In this document: positions 1 through 8,362 of the stretch, piece after piece | Layout: every line of letters begins with the position of its first letter | Position numbering within the stretch: the stretch's first letter is position 1 | Assembly (NCBI GenBank): GCA_001701075.1 | Contig: DAAK01000172.1 | Location: forward strand, 1 to 17,948 | Length of the DNA stretch: 17,948 bases | DNA from: Bacteroidales bacterium GP3 | Lineage (GTDB): Bacteria; Bacteroidota; Bacteroidia; Bacteroidales; Muribaculaceae | Direction of reading: 5' to 3' | Program-made: the position numbers and the translations under genes | Notes under the pieces: model-generated | What the model was told of the DNA's origin: nothing | Seen by the model: the letters and a program-made list of their open reading frames with translations, nothing else | The model's database searches: none

Positions 1-99
1 TCCAAAGTCATCAAAATGGAGAAATCTCCTAAGACAGGCGCTTATGTCTTCAAAGAAGAGATGGTGCCCAACGATGCAGTTCAAGCTGCTCTCAAATAA
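1..99 (+). CDS. DUF4295 family protein, C-terminal part only
   Basis: The window opens inside a reading frame whose last 32 codons are visible, ending at a TAA. The peptide runs SKVIKMEKSPKTGAYVFKEE and then a short acidic and hydrophobic tail. I recognise this as the C-terminal half of the DUF4295 family, a protein of about 50 residues specific to Bacteroidota and usually encoded just after ribosomal proteins L28 and L33. That placement suggests a ribosome-associated role, and it may be the small Bacteroidota 50S protein called bL38, which I could not check. The start and the upstream ribosomal genes lie outside the window. A strong terminator follows 25 bases after the stop, so this gene closes its operon. 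Confidence 0.8.
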   Translation, partial: SKVIKMEKSPKTGAYVFKEEMVPNDAVQAALK

Positions 100-124
100 G
101 ATAATAATCTTACCCCCATATTTA

Positions 125-160
125 AGCAGATGGTTGTTTCAACGGCCATCTGCTTTTTTA
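125..160 (+). terminator. Rho-independent terminator after the DUF4295 gene
   Basis: AGCAGATGG (125-133) pairs with CCATCTGCT (146-154). Two G-T pairs and one G-C pair extend the stem to about 12 base pairs around a six-base loop. Six T residues (154-159) follow directly. This is a textbook intrinsic terminator that separates the DUF4295 operon from nadE. Confidence 0.9.
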
Positions 161-183
161 TGTTAAAAAAATTCTTATTCACT

Positions 184-215
184 ATTGCATTTCTTATTTT
201 TCTTTGCTACTTTTG
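184..215 (+). promoter_or_regulatory. Bacteroidales-type promoter of the nadE operon
   Basis: TACTTTTG at 208-215 matches the Bacteroides -7 consensus TAnnTTTG exactly. ATTG at 184-187 lies 20 bases upstream, at the expected -33 position. Transcription would start near 220-223, which leaves a leader of about 33 bases before the ATG at 255. It also rules out the in-frame TTG at 219 as a sensible start. Confidence 0.7.
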
Positions 216-254
216 TAGTTGCAAAATACGTTCAATTTTGAAAATGCAATTTTT

Positions 255-2225
255 ATGAATAAATACGGCTATCTTCGAGTCGCTGCCGCTTATCCTAAAG
301 TGGAACTTGCGGATCCCGGTGTAAACTCTGTCAGAATATCTGAGATGATAATGTCTCTTTCTAAAAAAGGGGCGCGGCTTATCGTCTTTCCGGAACTATG
401 CCTTACCGGCTATACTTGTGGCGACCTCTTCAATCAGCCAACACTTCTCAACGCCGCCATGCGGCAACTCGGATTCCTTCAGCAAGTGACTAAGGAATCT
501 CATGTCACTGCCGTAGTCGGGCTTCCGGTCAGATACAGAGGACGCCTTTACAACTGTGCCGCTGTCATTCAATATGGCGAGATTCTCGGTATCGTGGCAA
601 AATGCTATCTGCCTAACTACGATGAGTTTTATGAAAAGCGTTGGTTCTCTTCCGGCCTTGAGCTCCACCTTCCTGAAGGAAAGGAATATAATATTATTGA
701 TATTGATGGACACACAATTCCCTTTGGAATTAATCTCCTTTTCAGAATTGAAAACGCTAAATTTGGTGTCGAAATATGCGAGGATATGTGGGTGCCAAAT
801 CCTCCCAGCACTACCATGAGTGTAGCTGGTGCCGACATAATCGCCAATCTCAGTGCCACAAATGAAGTGATCGACAAGCACGCTTTCCTTCTTTCTCTCA
901 TCAAGGAACGTTCTTCGAGATGCAAATGCGGATATGTTTACGCTTCAGCCGGAGCCGGCGAATCAAGCACCGACCTCGTATTCTCTGGAAACGCAATCAT
1001 TGCAGAAGATGGCCAGATTCTTAAGAAGTCTGAAAGGTTTCATCGTGAAGAAGGATATTGCATCGCCGACATTGATGTGGAAAAACTGCGAAATACCCGT
1101 CAGCGCCAGTCAAGTTTCGGACAGAACGACATTGTTCTTCCTACTTTCGGAACAGAAGATTTCACCGCCACGCAAGCAGAACCGGCTGATCTGATGCGCG
1201 ACATCAATCCTTATCCTTTCCTGTCAGCAGAAAAGGCTAAATTCGAGGAGCAATGTGCGGAAATCATCACAATCCAAGCTTGGGGACTCGCACAGAGATT
1301 GCTCGCCACTCATTGTCATTGCCTCGTCATTGGAATCTCAGGAGGTCTCGACTCAACTCTTGCACTCTTGGTAGCGGTAAGGGCATTTGATGATCTTGGA
1401 CTCGACAGAAAAGGCATAATCGGTGTCACCATGCCAGGATTTGGCACTTCCGACAGGACCCACAACAATGCCACAGAACTCATGGAACGTATGGGTATCA
1501 CTCACATTGAAATCAATATTTCTGAGGCTGTAAAGCTTCATTTCAAAGATATTGATCACGATATCAACGTCCACGATGCCACCTATGAGAATTCCCAGGC
1601 ACGCGAAAGAACCCAAATCTTGATGGACCTCGCTAATAAATACGGAGGTATGGTACTCGGTACGGGCGATCTTTCCGAACTTGCCCTTGGATGGTGTACT
1701 TACAACGGCGATCATATGTCGATGTATAGCGTCAACGCCTCAGTTCCAAAAACACTTATCCGTCCTCTCGTTCGTCGCGTCGCCCAGGACTATGATGACG
1801 AGACACGCAGAATCCTTGAAGACATTGTGAGCACTCCAATCAGTCCTGAACTCGTACCTACCGACACGGAAGGCAACATAGCCCAAAAGACTGAAGACCT
1901 TGTGGGACCCTACGACCTACATGATTTCTTCATCTATCATCTCGTCAAAGAAGGATTCTCGCCCGCAAAGATTTTTGCTCTCGCTTGCAAGGCCTTTGCG
2001 GAAGGCCCGTATGAAGACGGACGCCCAACATTCTCCAAAGAGACTATCAAGAAATGGCTAATAGTTTTCCTGAGAAGGTTCTTTAATCAGCAGTTCAAAC
2101 GCTCGTGCATGCCAGATGGCCCCAAGGTAGGCCCAGTATCATTCTCACCCCGCGGAGATTGGAGAATGCCTTCCGATGCTGTGGCACGTCTTTGGATTTC
2201 TGAAGCTGAAGCAATCCAGGCCTAA
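255..2225 (+). CDS. nadE: Glutamine-dependent NAD(+) synthase
   Basis: This cytoplasmic enzyme performs the last step of NAD synthesis, converting deamido-NAD to NAD with ATP, using ammonia released from glutamine. Counting from the ATG at 255 (656 residues), the N-terminal half is a nitrilase-type glutaminase. Its Glu-Lys-Cys triad is visible as E47 in FPELCLTGY, K116 in GIVAKCYLPN and C175 in GVEICEDMW. The C-terminal half is the synthetase, with the ATP-pyrophosphatase loop SGGLDST at about 362-368. Length and domain order fit the two-domain family. The frame is open back to a TTG at 219, but that codon sits at the predicted transcription start and the family begins near MNKYGYLRVAAA, so 255 was chosen. 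It is first in a likely operon, 23 bases before the tsaC-like gene. Confidence 0.95.
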   Translation: MNKYGYLRVAAAYPKVELADPGVNSVRISEMIMSLSKKGARLIVFPELCLTGYTCGDLFNQPTLLNAAMRQLGFLQQVTKESHVTAVVGLPVRYRGRLYNCAAVIQYGEILGIVAKCYLPNYDEFYEKRWFSSGLELHLPEGKEYNIIDIDGHTIPFGINLLFRIENAKFGVEICEDMWVPNPPSTTMSVAGADIIANLSATNEVIDKHAFLLSLIKERSSRCKCGYVYASAGAGESSTDLVFSGNAIIAEDGQILKKSERFHREEGYCIADIDVEKLRNTRQRQSSFGQNDIVLPTFGTEDFTATQAEPADLMRDINPYPFLSAEKAKFEEQCAEIITIQAWGLAQRLLATHCHCLVIGISGGLDSTLALLVAVRAFDDLGLDRKGIIGVTMPGFGTSDRTHNNATELMERMGITHIEINISEAVKLHFKDIDHDINVHDATYENSQARERTQILMDLANKYGGMVLGTGDLSELALGWCTYNGDHMSMYSVNASVPKTLIRPLVRRVAQDYDDETRRILEDIVSTPISPELVPTDTEGNIAQKTEDLVGPYDLHDFFIYHLVKEGFSPAKIFALACKAFAEGPYEDGRPTFSKETIKKWLIVFLRRFFNQQFKRSCMPDGPKVGPVSFSPRGDWRMPSDAVARLWISEAEAIQA

Positions 2226-2248
2226 ACTACTTCACACTCTAAGCTATT

Positions 2249-2857
2249 ATGGAAGAAAGAAAAAATCAAAATCTAATTCCGGTCGAACCTCGTTATGATG
2301 AGGAGGATCTTAAGGAAGCCGTCAGTATTCTGAAGGAAGGTGGCATTATCCTTTATCCTACAGATACCGTTTGGGGCATCGGCTGCGATGCCCGACGCCC
2401 GGAAGCTGTAGAAAAGATTTTCAAACTCAAGGAAAGGGCAGACTCTAAGTCGATGCTTGTGCTTGTCAGCTCTGAAGGTATGCTCCAACGCTCTGTGAAG
2501 AGTGTGCCTGAAATTGCTTGGCAACTTATTGACGTTGCTGTCAACCCTATGACTATTATCTATGACAATCCTATCGGGGTTGCAGAAAACCTCAAGGCGG
2601 AAGACGGCAGTCTTGGCATAAGGATTACTTCAGAAAAATTCAGTCGCGCTCTTTGCGAGAGATTAAAAGGACCCATAGTCTCCACTTCTGCAAACAAAAG
2701 TGGGAAACCGACTCCTCTTACATTCTCCGAAATATCTTCTGATATAAAAAATGGCGTAGACTACGTATGTCGCTTCCGACAGAAAGAAAAGGCCTCTTCT
2801 CGCCCAAGCAACATAATTAAAATCACAAGAGAAAACATCGTAAAAGTCATAAGATGA
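2249..2857 (+). CDS. tsaC: L-threonylcarbamoyladenylate synthase (YrdC/Sua5 domain)
   Basis: The protein (202 residues) makes threonylcarbamoyl-AMP from threonine, bicarbonate and ATP, the first step of t6A modification at position 37 of ANN-decoding tRNAs. A single YrdC domain fills it. ILYPTDTVWGIGCDA (about 34-48) is the signature, followed by KLKERADSKSM with the conserved KxR, and by GPIVSTSANKSGKP near 142-155, which lines the substrate pocket. It lacks the extra C-terminal domain of long Sua5 proteins, so it is the short TsaC/YwlC form. TsaB, TsaD and TsaE partners are not in the window. Its stop overlaps the start of the next gene (ATGA at 2854-2857), which indicates translational coupling. 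Confidence 0.92.
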   Translation: MEERKNQNLIPVEPRYDEEDLKEAVSILKEGGIILYPTDTVWGIGCDARRPEAVEKIFKLKERADSKSMLVLVSSEGMLQRSVKSVPEIAWQLIDVAVNPMTIIYDNPIGVAENLKAEDGSLGIRITSEKFSRALCERLKGPIVSTSANKSGKPTPLTFSEISSDIKNGVDYVCRFRQKEKASSRPSNIIKITRENIVKVIR

Positions 2858-4275
2858 TTGGGAAAATGGCATCTGTTAGATTGGAGCGTATGAAGCTCGT
2901 GTTGACGGACTGGATCACCGCCAACCTGGCGTTCATGCTCTTTAATCTGCTCAGATTCTTCGAGTCATCATGGACTTCCCATTCTCTTGAAGGAGCTGTA
3001 AGATACCTTTTCAATCCCAAACTTTGCATCGAACAAACGATCATTCCACTTATTCTCCTTGGCCTTTATTGGCTCTCGGGGTTCTATAATAATCCCTTCG
3101 GCAAGTCTCGTTTTAATGAACTTCTTAATACGGCAATTATATCTGCTCTCAGCACTATTCTCATTCACCTTGCTCTGCTGACCAACGACCAGATGAGCAA
3201 TATTTCATCAAATTTGTTGCAAATACTTGTCATCTACATAATTTTCTTCACTCTGACTTTTCTTGGCAGACTGATAGTAATCAATAATCAGATAAAACAT
3301 TTTAAAAGTCGGAATTGGAAATATACTGTAGTCATTGTAGGCAATTCCGAAAAAGCTCATTCACTTGCAGCAAAATTGACAGAAAGCAAAGCCGTAATAA
3401 GCTATTCGATCGAAGGATTCTTTAAAATTAACGATGAGAAGGATTATTGTGAGGGAGCTATGGAACTCGATTCTTTGGCTGATTTCTGCAGAGAACGAAA
3501 AATAGACCAGATTATTCTCGCTCCCGAAAAATCTGATGAAGAGTATGTGCTGAATCTCGTCTACCGACTATTCCCTATTGGAAAACCTATAAAACTCTCT
3601 CCGGAAATGATGAATTTCATGACTTCTTCTATAAAACTGAAAGATATATATGGTTTTCCACTCGTAGATCTAACCCATTCCAGCATGTCGGAATCTGAAA
3701 AGAACATAAAGAGAAGCATTGATGTCATCGCAAGCTTTATCACTCTTCTGGTGTTAAGCCCTTTGTTCCTTTTTCTCGCAATACGTGTCAAGACAGATTC
3801 TAAAGGTCCTGTTTTCTATCGTCAGGAGCGAATAGGACTCAAGGAACGGCCGTTTCAGATCATCAAGTTCCGCACCATGTATACCGATGCCGAAGAAGAT
3901 GGCCCTAAACTTAGCAGTGACGATGACCCAAGGGTCACTAAAGTTGGCAGGACAATGCGCAAATATAGGCTTGACGAACTCCCTCAATTCTGGAATGTCC
4001 TCAAAGGTGAGATGAGTATAGTCGGACCAAGACCCGAAAGAAAATATTTCATCAATCAGATCATTAAGCAAGCTCCGTATTACACTCTTCTATATCAGGC
4101 ACGTCCCGGTATCACGTCATGGGGAATGGTGAAATTTGGTTATGCTTCTCATATTTATGAAATGGTAGAGCGTTCTAAGTACGACCTTCTCTACATTTCC
4201 AATATGTCTGTGCTAGTCGATTTCAAGATTATGCTCTACACGGTACTCACAATTATGGAAGGCAAAGGCAAATAA
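2854..4275 (+). CDS. Polyprenyl-phosphate sugar-1-phosphate transferase (WbaP/WcaJ type)
   Basis: This inner-membrane protein of 473 residues should move a sugar-1-phosphate from a nucleotide sugar to undecaprenyl phosphate, starting exopolysaccharide, capsule or glycoprotein glycan assembly. Four hydrophobic segments lie near residues 16-36, 61-78, 92-110 and 121-144. A soluble nucleotide-binding-like domain (VVIVGNSEKAHS at about 159-170) follows, then a membrane-associated hairpin near 288-312. The bacterial sugar transferase domain ends the protein, with KFRTM (338-342), an acidic DAEED cluster (345-349), LDELPQFWNVL (373-383) and GPRPE (391-395). The sugar specificity cannot be read from sequence. 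No glycosyltransferase, flippase or polymerase lies nearby. It overlaps tsaC by four bases. An internal ATG at 2866 is an alternative start. Confidence 0.92.
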   Translation: MIGKMASVRLERMKLVLTDWITANLAFMLFNLLRFFESSWTSHSLEGAVRYLFNPKLCIEQTIIPLILLGLYWLSGFYNNPFGKSRFNELLNTAIISALSTILIHLALLTNDQMSNISSNLLQILVIYIIFFTLTFLGRLIVINNQIKHFKSRNWKYTVVIVGNSEKAHSLAAKLTESKAVISYSIEGFFKINDEKDYCEGAMELDSLADFCRERKIDQIILAPEKSDEEYVLNLVYRLFPIGKPIKLSPEMMNFMTSSIKLKDIYGFPLVDLTHSSMSESEKNIKRSIDVIASFITLLVLSPLFLFLAIRVKTDSKGPVFYRQERIGLKERPFQIIKFRTMYTDAEEDGPKLSSDDDPRVTKVGRTMRKYRLDELPQFWNVLKGEMSIVGPRPERKYFINQIIKQAPYYTLLYQARPGITSWGMVKFGYASHIYEMVERSKYDLLYISNMSVLVDFKIMLYTVLTIMEGKGK

Positions 4276-4310
4276 ATCTATACTAAACTAAATAGAAAAC
4301 ATATTTAACA

Positions 4311-6110
4311 TTGGCATATAAAGAGACACATAATAGATTCACTGAATGGTGGGCAGAAGTGGTCCAATGGCGTGAAAGGCACATCAAGGAACGCACTTTC
4401 GTGATCATTCTCGCACTTATAGTGGGAGTGATCTGCGGGTTTGCAGCCCAACTTCTTAAGTATCTTATTCACACCATAGCACATCTTCTGACACAACATT
4501 TTAGCGAGACTACAGGCAACTGGCTCAACCTTGTCTATCCAGTAGTGGGCATTATCATCGTCACATTTTTTATTAAGTATGTGGTGAAAGACAATGTGAG
4601 CCACGGCGTGACAAGAGTCCTTTACGCTATCTCGCGTAGAAAGTCTCGCCTTAAGAAAAAACATTGCTACGCTTCATTAGTAGGGTCTGCCATTACGATC
4701 GGTTTTGGTGGTTCAGTCGGAGCCGAGGGTCCTATTGTTTATACTGGAGCTGCTATCGGATCAAATGTGGGTCAGGCATTCCGGCTGTCTCCCCGTATCC
4801 TGATGCTCCTCGTAGGTTGTGGCGCAGCCGCCGGCATAGCAGGCATCTTCCGTGCTCCTATAGCAGGTATGCTTTTCACTCTTGAGGTCCTTATGATAGA
4901 TCTGACCGGCACTACAGTTATGCCACTTCTCATCTCCTCTATCTCCGGAGCAACCGTGGCTTACATACTTGAAGGTTATGGAGCAGAATTCTTTTTCTCA
5001 CAGAGTGAACCATTCCAAACTAACCGTATTCCCTGGACGATTCTACTCGGCATCCTTTGCGGATTTGTCAGCCTTTACTTCACTCGGGCGATGTTCATGC
5101 TCGAAAAATGGTTTGGTAATTTCAAAAGCAGATGGATGAAAATTTCGGTCGGAGGCATAGTCCTTGCAGGCCTTATCTACGTTTTCCCTCCTCTCTACGG
5201 TGAAGGCTACGAAGCAATCAATACTTTGCTTGAAGGCAACACCCAAGGAATCCTTGACGGTACAATCTTCTATGGTGACCGTATTAATCCCTGGTCGATC
5301 TCTCTTTTTGTTGCCTGCCTGATTCTCACGAAAGTTTTCGCCACGACCTCGACTAATGCAGCTGGAGGAGTCGGCGGCACATTTGCCCCTTCTCTTTTTG
5401 TTGGAGCTATGACAGGCTTCCTCTTTGCCTATGTCTTCAATCTGATGGATTTCGGCATTGAACTGAGCCAGAAGAACTTCTCCCTGATGGGAATGGCGGG
5501 TGTCATGAGCGGTGTGATGCATGCCCCGCTGATGGCAATCTTCCTTACAGCGGAAATGACAGGTGGCTACAATCTTTTTCTCCCTCTTCTCATAGTCTCA
5601 ACTCTCTCTTATATGACAATCCTTGCCTTCGAACCTTACAGCATATATACCATGCGTTTGGCTGAAAAAGGTGATCTCCTCACTCACGAAAAAGACCGTA
5701 CAGTCCTCACCCTTCTTAAGATTGACAACGTCATCGAACGCGACTTCATTGAAGTGCACCCTGAGATGAGCCTGAAACAAATGGTTGAAGTGATATCCCA
5801 ATGCAACAGAAATCTTTATCCTGTCACTGATTCCGAAGGTATGTTGAAAGGTATCGTCTTGCTCGATGATATTCGCAATATTATGTTCCGCCCTGATCTA
5901 TACCGGAAAATGCACGTCAGTCGCTTCATGGCGATGCCACCTGCTAGAATAGAAATCACCGACAGCATGGATAAGGTGATGAATACATTCGACAAGACAG
6001 GAGCATGGAATCTCCCTGTCGTAGACAATGGAAAGTATGTAGGCTTTGTATCAAAATCAAAGATTTTCAACTCCTACCGCCGCGTGCTTAAGCATTATTC
6101 CGACGATTAA
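4311..6110 (+). CDS. ClC-family chloride channel or transporter with CBS pair
   Basis: A membrane protein of 599 residues that conducts or exchanges chloride. Residues 30-440 form the ClC core. GSVGAEGP (134-141) holds the gating glutamate E139, and GGVGGTFAP (352-360) is the GxFxP anion-site loop. Residues of about 475-590 form two CBS domains that probably sense adenine nucleotides. The usual GSGIP loop reads SHGVT (97-101). The position of the internal proton glutamate, next to conserved E192, is V193, as in eukaryotic ClC channels rather than exchangers. The start is a TTG: an in-frame TAG lies at 4293-4295 and no ATG occurs before the first membrane segment. The gene begins 35 bases after the sugar transferase and is probably in the same operon. 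Confidence 0.93.
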   Translation: MAYKETHNRFTEWWAEVVQWRERHIKERTFVIILALIVGVICGFAAQLLKYLIHTIAHLLTQHFSETTGNWLNLVYPVVGIIIVTFFIKYVVKDNVSHGVTRVLYAISRRKSRLKKKHCYASLVGSAITIGFGGSVGAEGPIVYTGAAIGSNVGQAFRLSPRILMLLVGCGAAAGIAGIFRAPIAGMLFTLEVLMIDLTGTTVMPLLISSISGATVAYILEGYGAEFFFSQSEPFQTNRIPWTILLGILCGFVSLYFTRAMFMLEKWFGNFKSRWMKISVGGIVLAGLIYVFPPLYGEGYEAINTLLEGNTQGILDGTIFYGDRINPWSISLFVACLILTKVFATTSTNAAGGVGGTFAPSLFVGAMTGFLFAYVFNLMDFGIELSQKNFSLMGMAGVMSGVMHAPLMAIFLTAEMTGGYNLFLPLLIVSTLSYMTILAFEPYSIYTMRLAEKGDLLTHEKDRTVLTLLKIDNVIERDFIEVHPEMSLKQMVEVISQCNRNLYPVTDSEGMLKGIVLLDDIRNIMFRPDLYRKMHVSRFMAMPPARIEITDSMDKVMNTFDKTGAWNLPVVDNGKYVGFVSKSKIFNSYRRVLKHYSDD

Positions 6111-6161
6111 AATATATAACCAAGTGGAGTATTCGGTTTTGTGCCCTATTTCAGAAGTACA

Positions 6162-6253
6162 ATCAGGTCGGAGACCTGATGATTATATATAAACCCCAGG
6201 CTTCAGCCTGGGGAATTCCTCTCAAAAGCACAGAAGCCTCGGAGAGGCGCTTT
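6162..6253. repeat. Cluster of three palindromes between the ClC gene and fmt
   Basis: Three short hairpins sit in a row in the 169-base gap. ATCAGGTC-GGA-GACCTGAT spans 6162-6180. CCCCAGGC-TTCA-GCCTGGGG spans 6194-6213. GCCTC-GGA-GAGGC spans 6236-6248 and is flanked by AAAGC (6225-6229) and GCTTT (6249-6253), which pair as an outer stem with a six-base bulge. The first and third share the core TCGGAGA. None has a T tract, so they do not look like terminators. The style resembles dispersed REP-like palindromic elements that RAYT transposases mobilise, but no such transposase is here and the copy number in the genome is unknown. Confidence 0.7.
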
Positions 6254-6279
6254 ATGGTAGCAAATTAATTATAAAATTT

Positions 6280-7227
6280 ATGGAAAAGAAAAACCTCAAG
6301 ATAGTATTTTTCGGAACCCCCGAGTTTGCAGTCGAGAGTCTCGACGCTCTAGTAAAAAACGATTTCAATATCGTTGGAGTGGTGACGATGCCCGACAAAA
6401 TTGCCGGTCGCGGACACAAGCTTTATCAAAGCGACGTAAAACGTTACGCTGTAGAGCACGACTTATATCTTTTGCAACCAGAGAAACTCAAGTCGGAAGA
6501 ATTCCTTGAGAGTCTTAGAGCTCTCGAAGCCGATCTATTTATCGTGATAGCTTTCCGGATGCTCCCCCGCGAAGTCTGGCAGATGCCACGACTCGGGACT
6601 TTCAACCTTCATGCATCGCTACTGCCCAAATATAGAGGAGCCGCACCAATCAATCGTGCCGTGATGAATGGAGACAAGGAGACAGGCGTGACTACTTTCT
6701 TCCTAAAGCATGAGATTGACACAGGGGATATGATTATGCAACGTAAAATTGAAATTCTCCCTGAAGATAACGTCGGAGATGTCCACGACAAACTTATGCA
6801 TCTTGGAGCTCAGATGGTAGTGGAAACTGTCGATGCCATCATAGACGGAACTCTCACCACTACCCCACAACCTGAGGGTGAATTCACTCCGGCTCCAAAA
6901 ATTTTCAAGGAAGATTGCAAAATTGACTGGAGCAGCTCTTCTACAGCTGTTAATAATCATGTTCGTGGACTCAGCCCTTATCCTGCTGCTTGGACCGTGA
7001 TAATTGAAAATACCGGACGTCCTCTCGAATGTAAGATTTTCACCACAAAAACGACTGATTCAGAAGTTCACGGCACTCCGGCTGGTACAATAAAAATAGA
7101 TGGTAAACGTCTGCTTGTGGCTTGTTCCGACAAATGGCTTGAGATTCTTGAACTGCAACCTGCAGGCAAAAAAAGAATGGCAGCCGAAGCTTTCCTTCTC
7201 GGCTACCATCCTTCTCATATGCAATAA
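6280..7227 (+). CDS. fmt: Methionyl-tRNA formyltransferase
   Basis: The enzyme formylates the initiator methionyl-tRNA using 10-formyltetrahydrofolate, in the cytoplasm. It has 315 residues, the usual length. The N-terminal Rossmann domain carries the catalytic residues N109 and H111 in FNLHASLLPKYRG and D147 in HEIDTGDMI, matching N108, H110 and D146 of the E. coli enzyme. SLLPKYRG (113-120) is the folate-site signature. The C-terminal oligonucleotide-binding-like domain covers about residues 210-315 (VRGLSPYPAAW). I saw no own promoter between the palindromes and the ATG, so it is probably transcribed from the ClC side. It faces the reductase gene tail to tail with a 23-base gap and no visible terminator. 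Confidence 0.96.
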   Translation: MEKKNLKIVFFGTPEFAVESLDALVKNDFNIVGVVTMPDKIAGRGHKLYQSDVKRYAVEHDLYLLQPEKLKSEEFLESLRALEADLFIVIAFRMLPREVWQMPRLGTFNLHASLLPKYRGAAPINRAVMNGDKETGVTTFFLKHEIDTGDMIMQRKIEILPEDNVGDVHDKLMHLGAQMVVETVDAIIDGTLTTTPQPEGEFTPAPKIFKEDCKIDWSSSSTAVNNHVRGLSPYPAAWTVIIENTGRPLECKIFTTKTTDSEVHGTPAGTIKIDGKRLLVACSDKWLEILELQPAGKKRMAAEAFLLGYHPSHMQ

Positions 7228-7250
7228 TTTAATTTGCAATCCTTTAGTCC

Positions 7251-8264
7251 CTAAATCTGTATCTTTGAGGCTATTTCCCCTATGGAGTTCAGCTCTTCTG
7301 CGGTGAACTCCTTTGATTTTACGGCCTTAAGAGAATCATCAAGCTGAGCGACACTGCTGCATCCTACTATGACCGAAGTGACTCCGGGATGTGCCAATAC
7401 CCATGAAAGCGACATCTGTGCAAGGCTCTGACCTCGACGCAAGGCTATTTCATTTAAGGCTGAGATTTTTGATACCAGCTTTTCATTAATCTGAGATGTC
7501 TTCAGAAACCGTTGCTGCATGGCACGGGAATCGGTTGGTATACCATTTAGATACCTATTGGTAAGTATCCCCTGAGCAAGTGGAGAAAATGCGATAAACC
7601 CGCTTCCATTCTCCCTTACACATTTTAGTATGCCATCCCCTTCAACTCTGCGGTCAATGAGATTGAGCCGGTCTTGGAAAAGGAGGCATGGTGTGTCCCG
7701 CTTCCTAAGATAGTCAAAAGCTTTCTCTGTTGCCTCCAAAGGCCAGCGTGAGATGCCCACATACAGAGCCTTTCCTCTTTTGACAATATCCACCAGTGCC
7801 TGAAGCGTCTCTTCAATCGGGGTCTCGGGATCAAAACGGTGGCTATAAAACACATCAAAATAGTCAAGTTTCGTCCTTTTTAGACTCTGATCTATCGATG
7901 CCATCAGATACTTGCGCGATCCCCAGTTGCCATAAGGCCCCGGCCACATATCATAGCCGGCCTTAGAAGCTACAAACATCTCGTCTCGGTATGGCCTGAA
8001 TGATTTATCATAGACAAAGCCGAATGTCTCCTCAGCTGTCCCATATCCAGGCCCGTAATTATTGGCAAGGTCAAATGAGGTGATGCCATGGTCGAATGCA
8101 TATCTCATTATTTCCTTACTTCTTTCAAGCGGAGCTGTCTCTCCAAAATTATGCCAAAAACCCAACGAAATTTCAGAAAGCAAAATGCCGCTTTTGCCAC
8201 TCCTCCGATATTCCATCCCAGATTCATATCGCCCCGCATCTGCTTTATAAATCTCTTCTATCAT
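7251..8264 (-). CDS. Aldo/keto reductase, YghZ (GpR) type
   Basis: An NADPH-dependent oxidoreductase of 337 residues with the TIM-barrel fold. The catalytic tetrad is present: D65 and Y70 in FDLANNYGPGYG, K101 in ASKAGYDMWPGPYG, and H142 in FYSHRFDPETP. Runs such as KAGYDMWPGPYG and ISLGFWHNFG match the E. coli YghZ protein (L-glyceraldehyde-3-phosphate reductase, methylglyoxal detoxification) as I recall it. The true substrate here is inferred, not shown. The N-terminal extension before EYRRSGKSG has a counterpart in YghZ, which supports the ATG at 8264. The gene diverges from the crp-like gene, with promoters for both in the 190-base gap. Confidence 0.92.
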   Translation of the reverse strand: MIEEIYKADAGRYESGMEYRRSGKSGILLSEISLGFWHNFGETAPLERSKEIMRYAFDHGITSFDLANNYGPGYGTAEETFGFVYDKSFRPYRDEMFVASKAGYDMWPGPYGNWGSRKYLMASIDQSLKRTKLDYFDVFYSHRFDPETPIEETLQALVDIVKRGKALYVGISRWPLEATEKAFDYLRKRDTPCLLFQDRLNLIDRRVEGDGILKCVRENGSGFIAFSPLAQGILTNRYLNGIPTDSRAMQQRFLKTSQINEKLVSKISALNEIALRRGQSLAQMSLSWVLAHPGVTSVIVGCSSVAQLDDSLKAVKSKEFTAEELNSIGEIASKIQI

Positions 8265-8314
8265 ATTATTTTAAAAATTTTTGTAACAATGTCATTTCTT
8301 TATGTAATTTTACG

Positions 8315-8345
8315 CAAATTTACTAAATAATTTCATTATTTCAAT
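8315..8345 (-). promoter_or_regulatory. Promoter of the aldo/keto reductase gene
   Basis: On the minus strand TAAATTTG (8322 down to 8315) fits TAnnTTTG, and ATTG (8345 down to 8342) lies 19 bases upstream at the -33 position. The start of transcription would be near 8301-8308, about 40 bases before the ATG. Confidence 0.55.
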
Positions 8346-8354
8346 TTTTTTTTG

Positions 8355-8362
8355 TAATTTTG
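8355..8362 (+). promoter_or_regulatory. -7 element of the crp-like gene promoter
   Basis: TAATTTTG at 8355-8362 matches TAnnTTTG exactly. The -33 position holds only TTTC (8331-8334), so the upstream element is weak. This could mean that the promoter needs an activator. The leader would be about 85 bases. Confidence 0.55.

Noticed and set aside
5043..5522. Open frame on the minus strand inside the ClC gene
   Set aside because: It lies wholly within the conserved ClC core, has no known motif and no promoter of its own.
6162..6253. CRISPR array or tandem terminators
   Set aside because: The three palindromes differ from each other, have no constant repeat and spacer pattern, and lack T tracts.
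7228..7250. Terminator between the convergent fmt and reductase genes
   Set aside because: Only a four-base GCAA/TTGC pairing is visible nearby. The 23-base gap holds no convincing stem.
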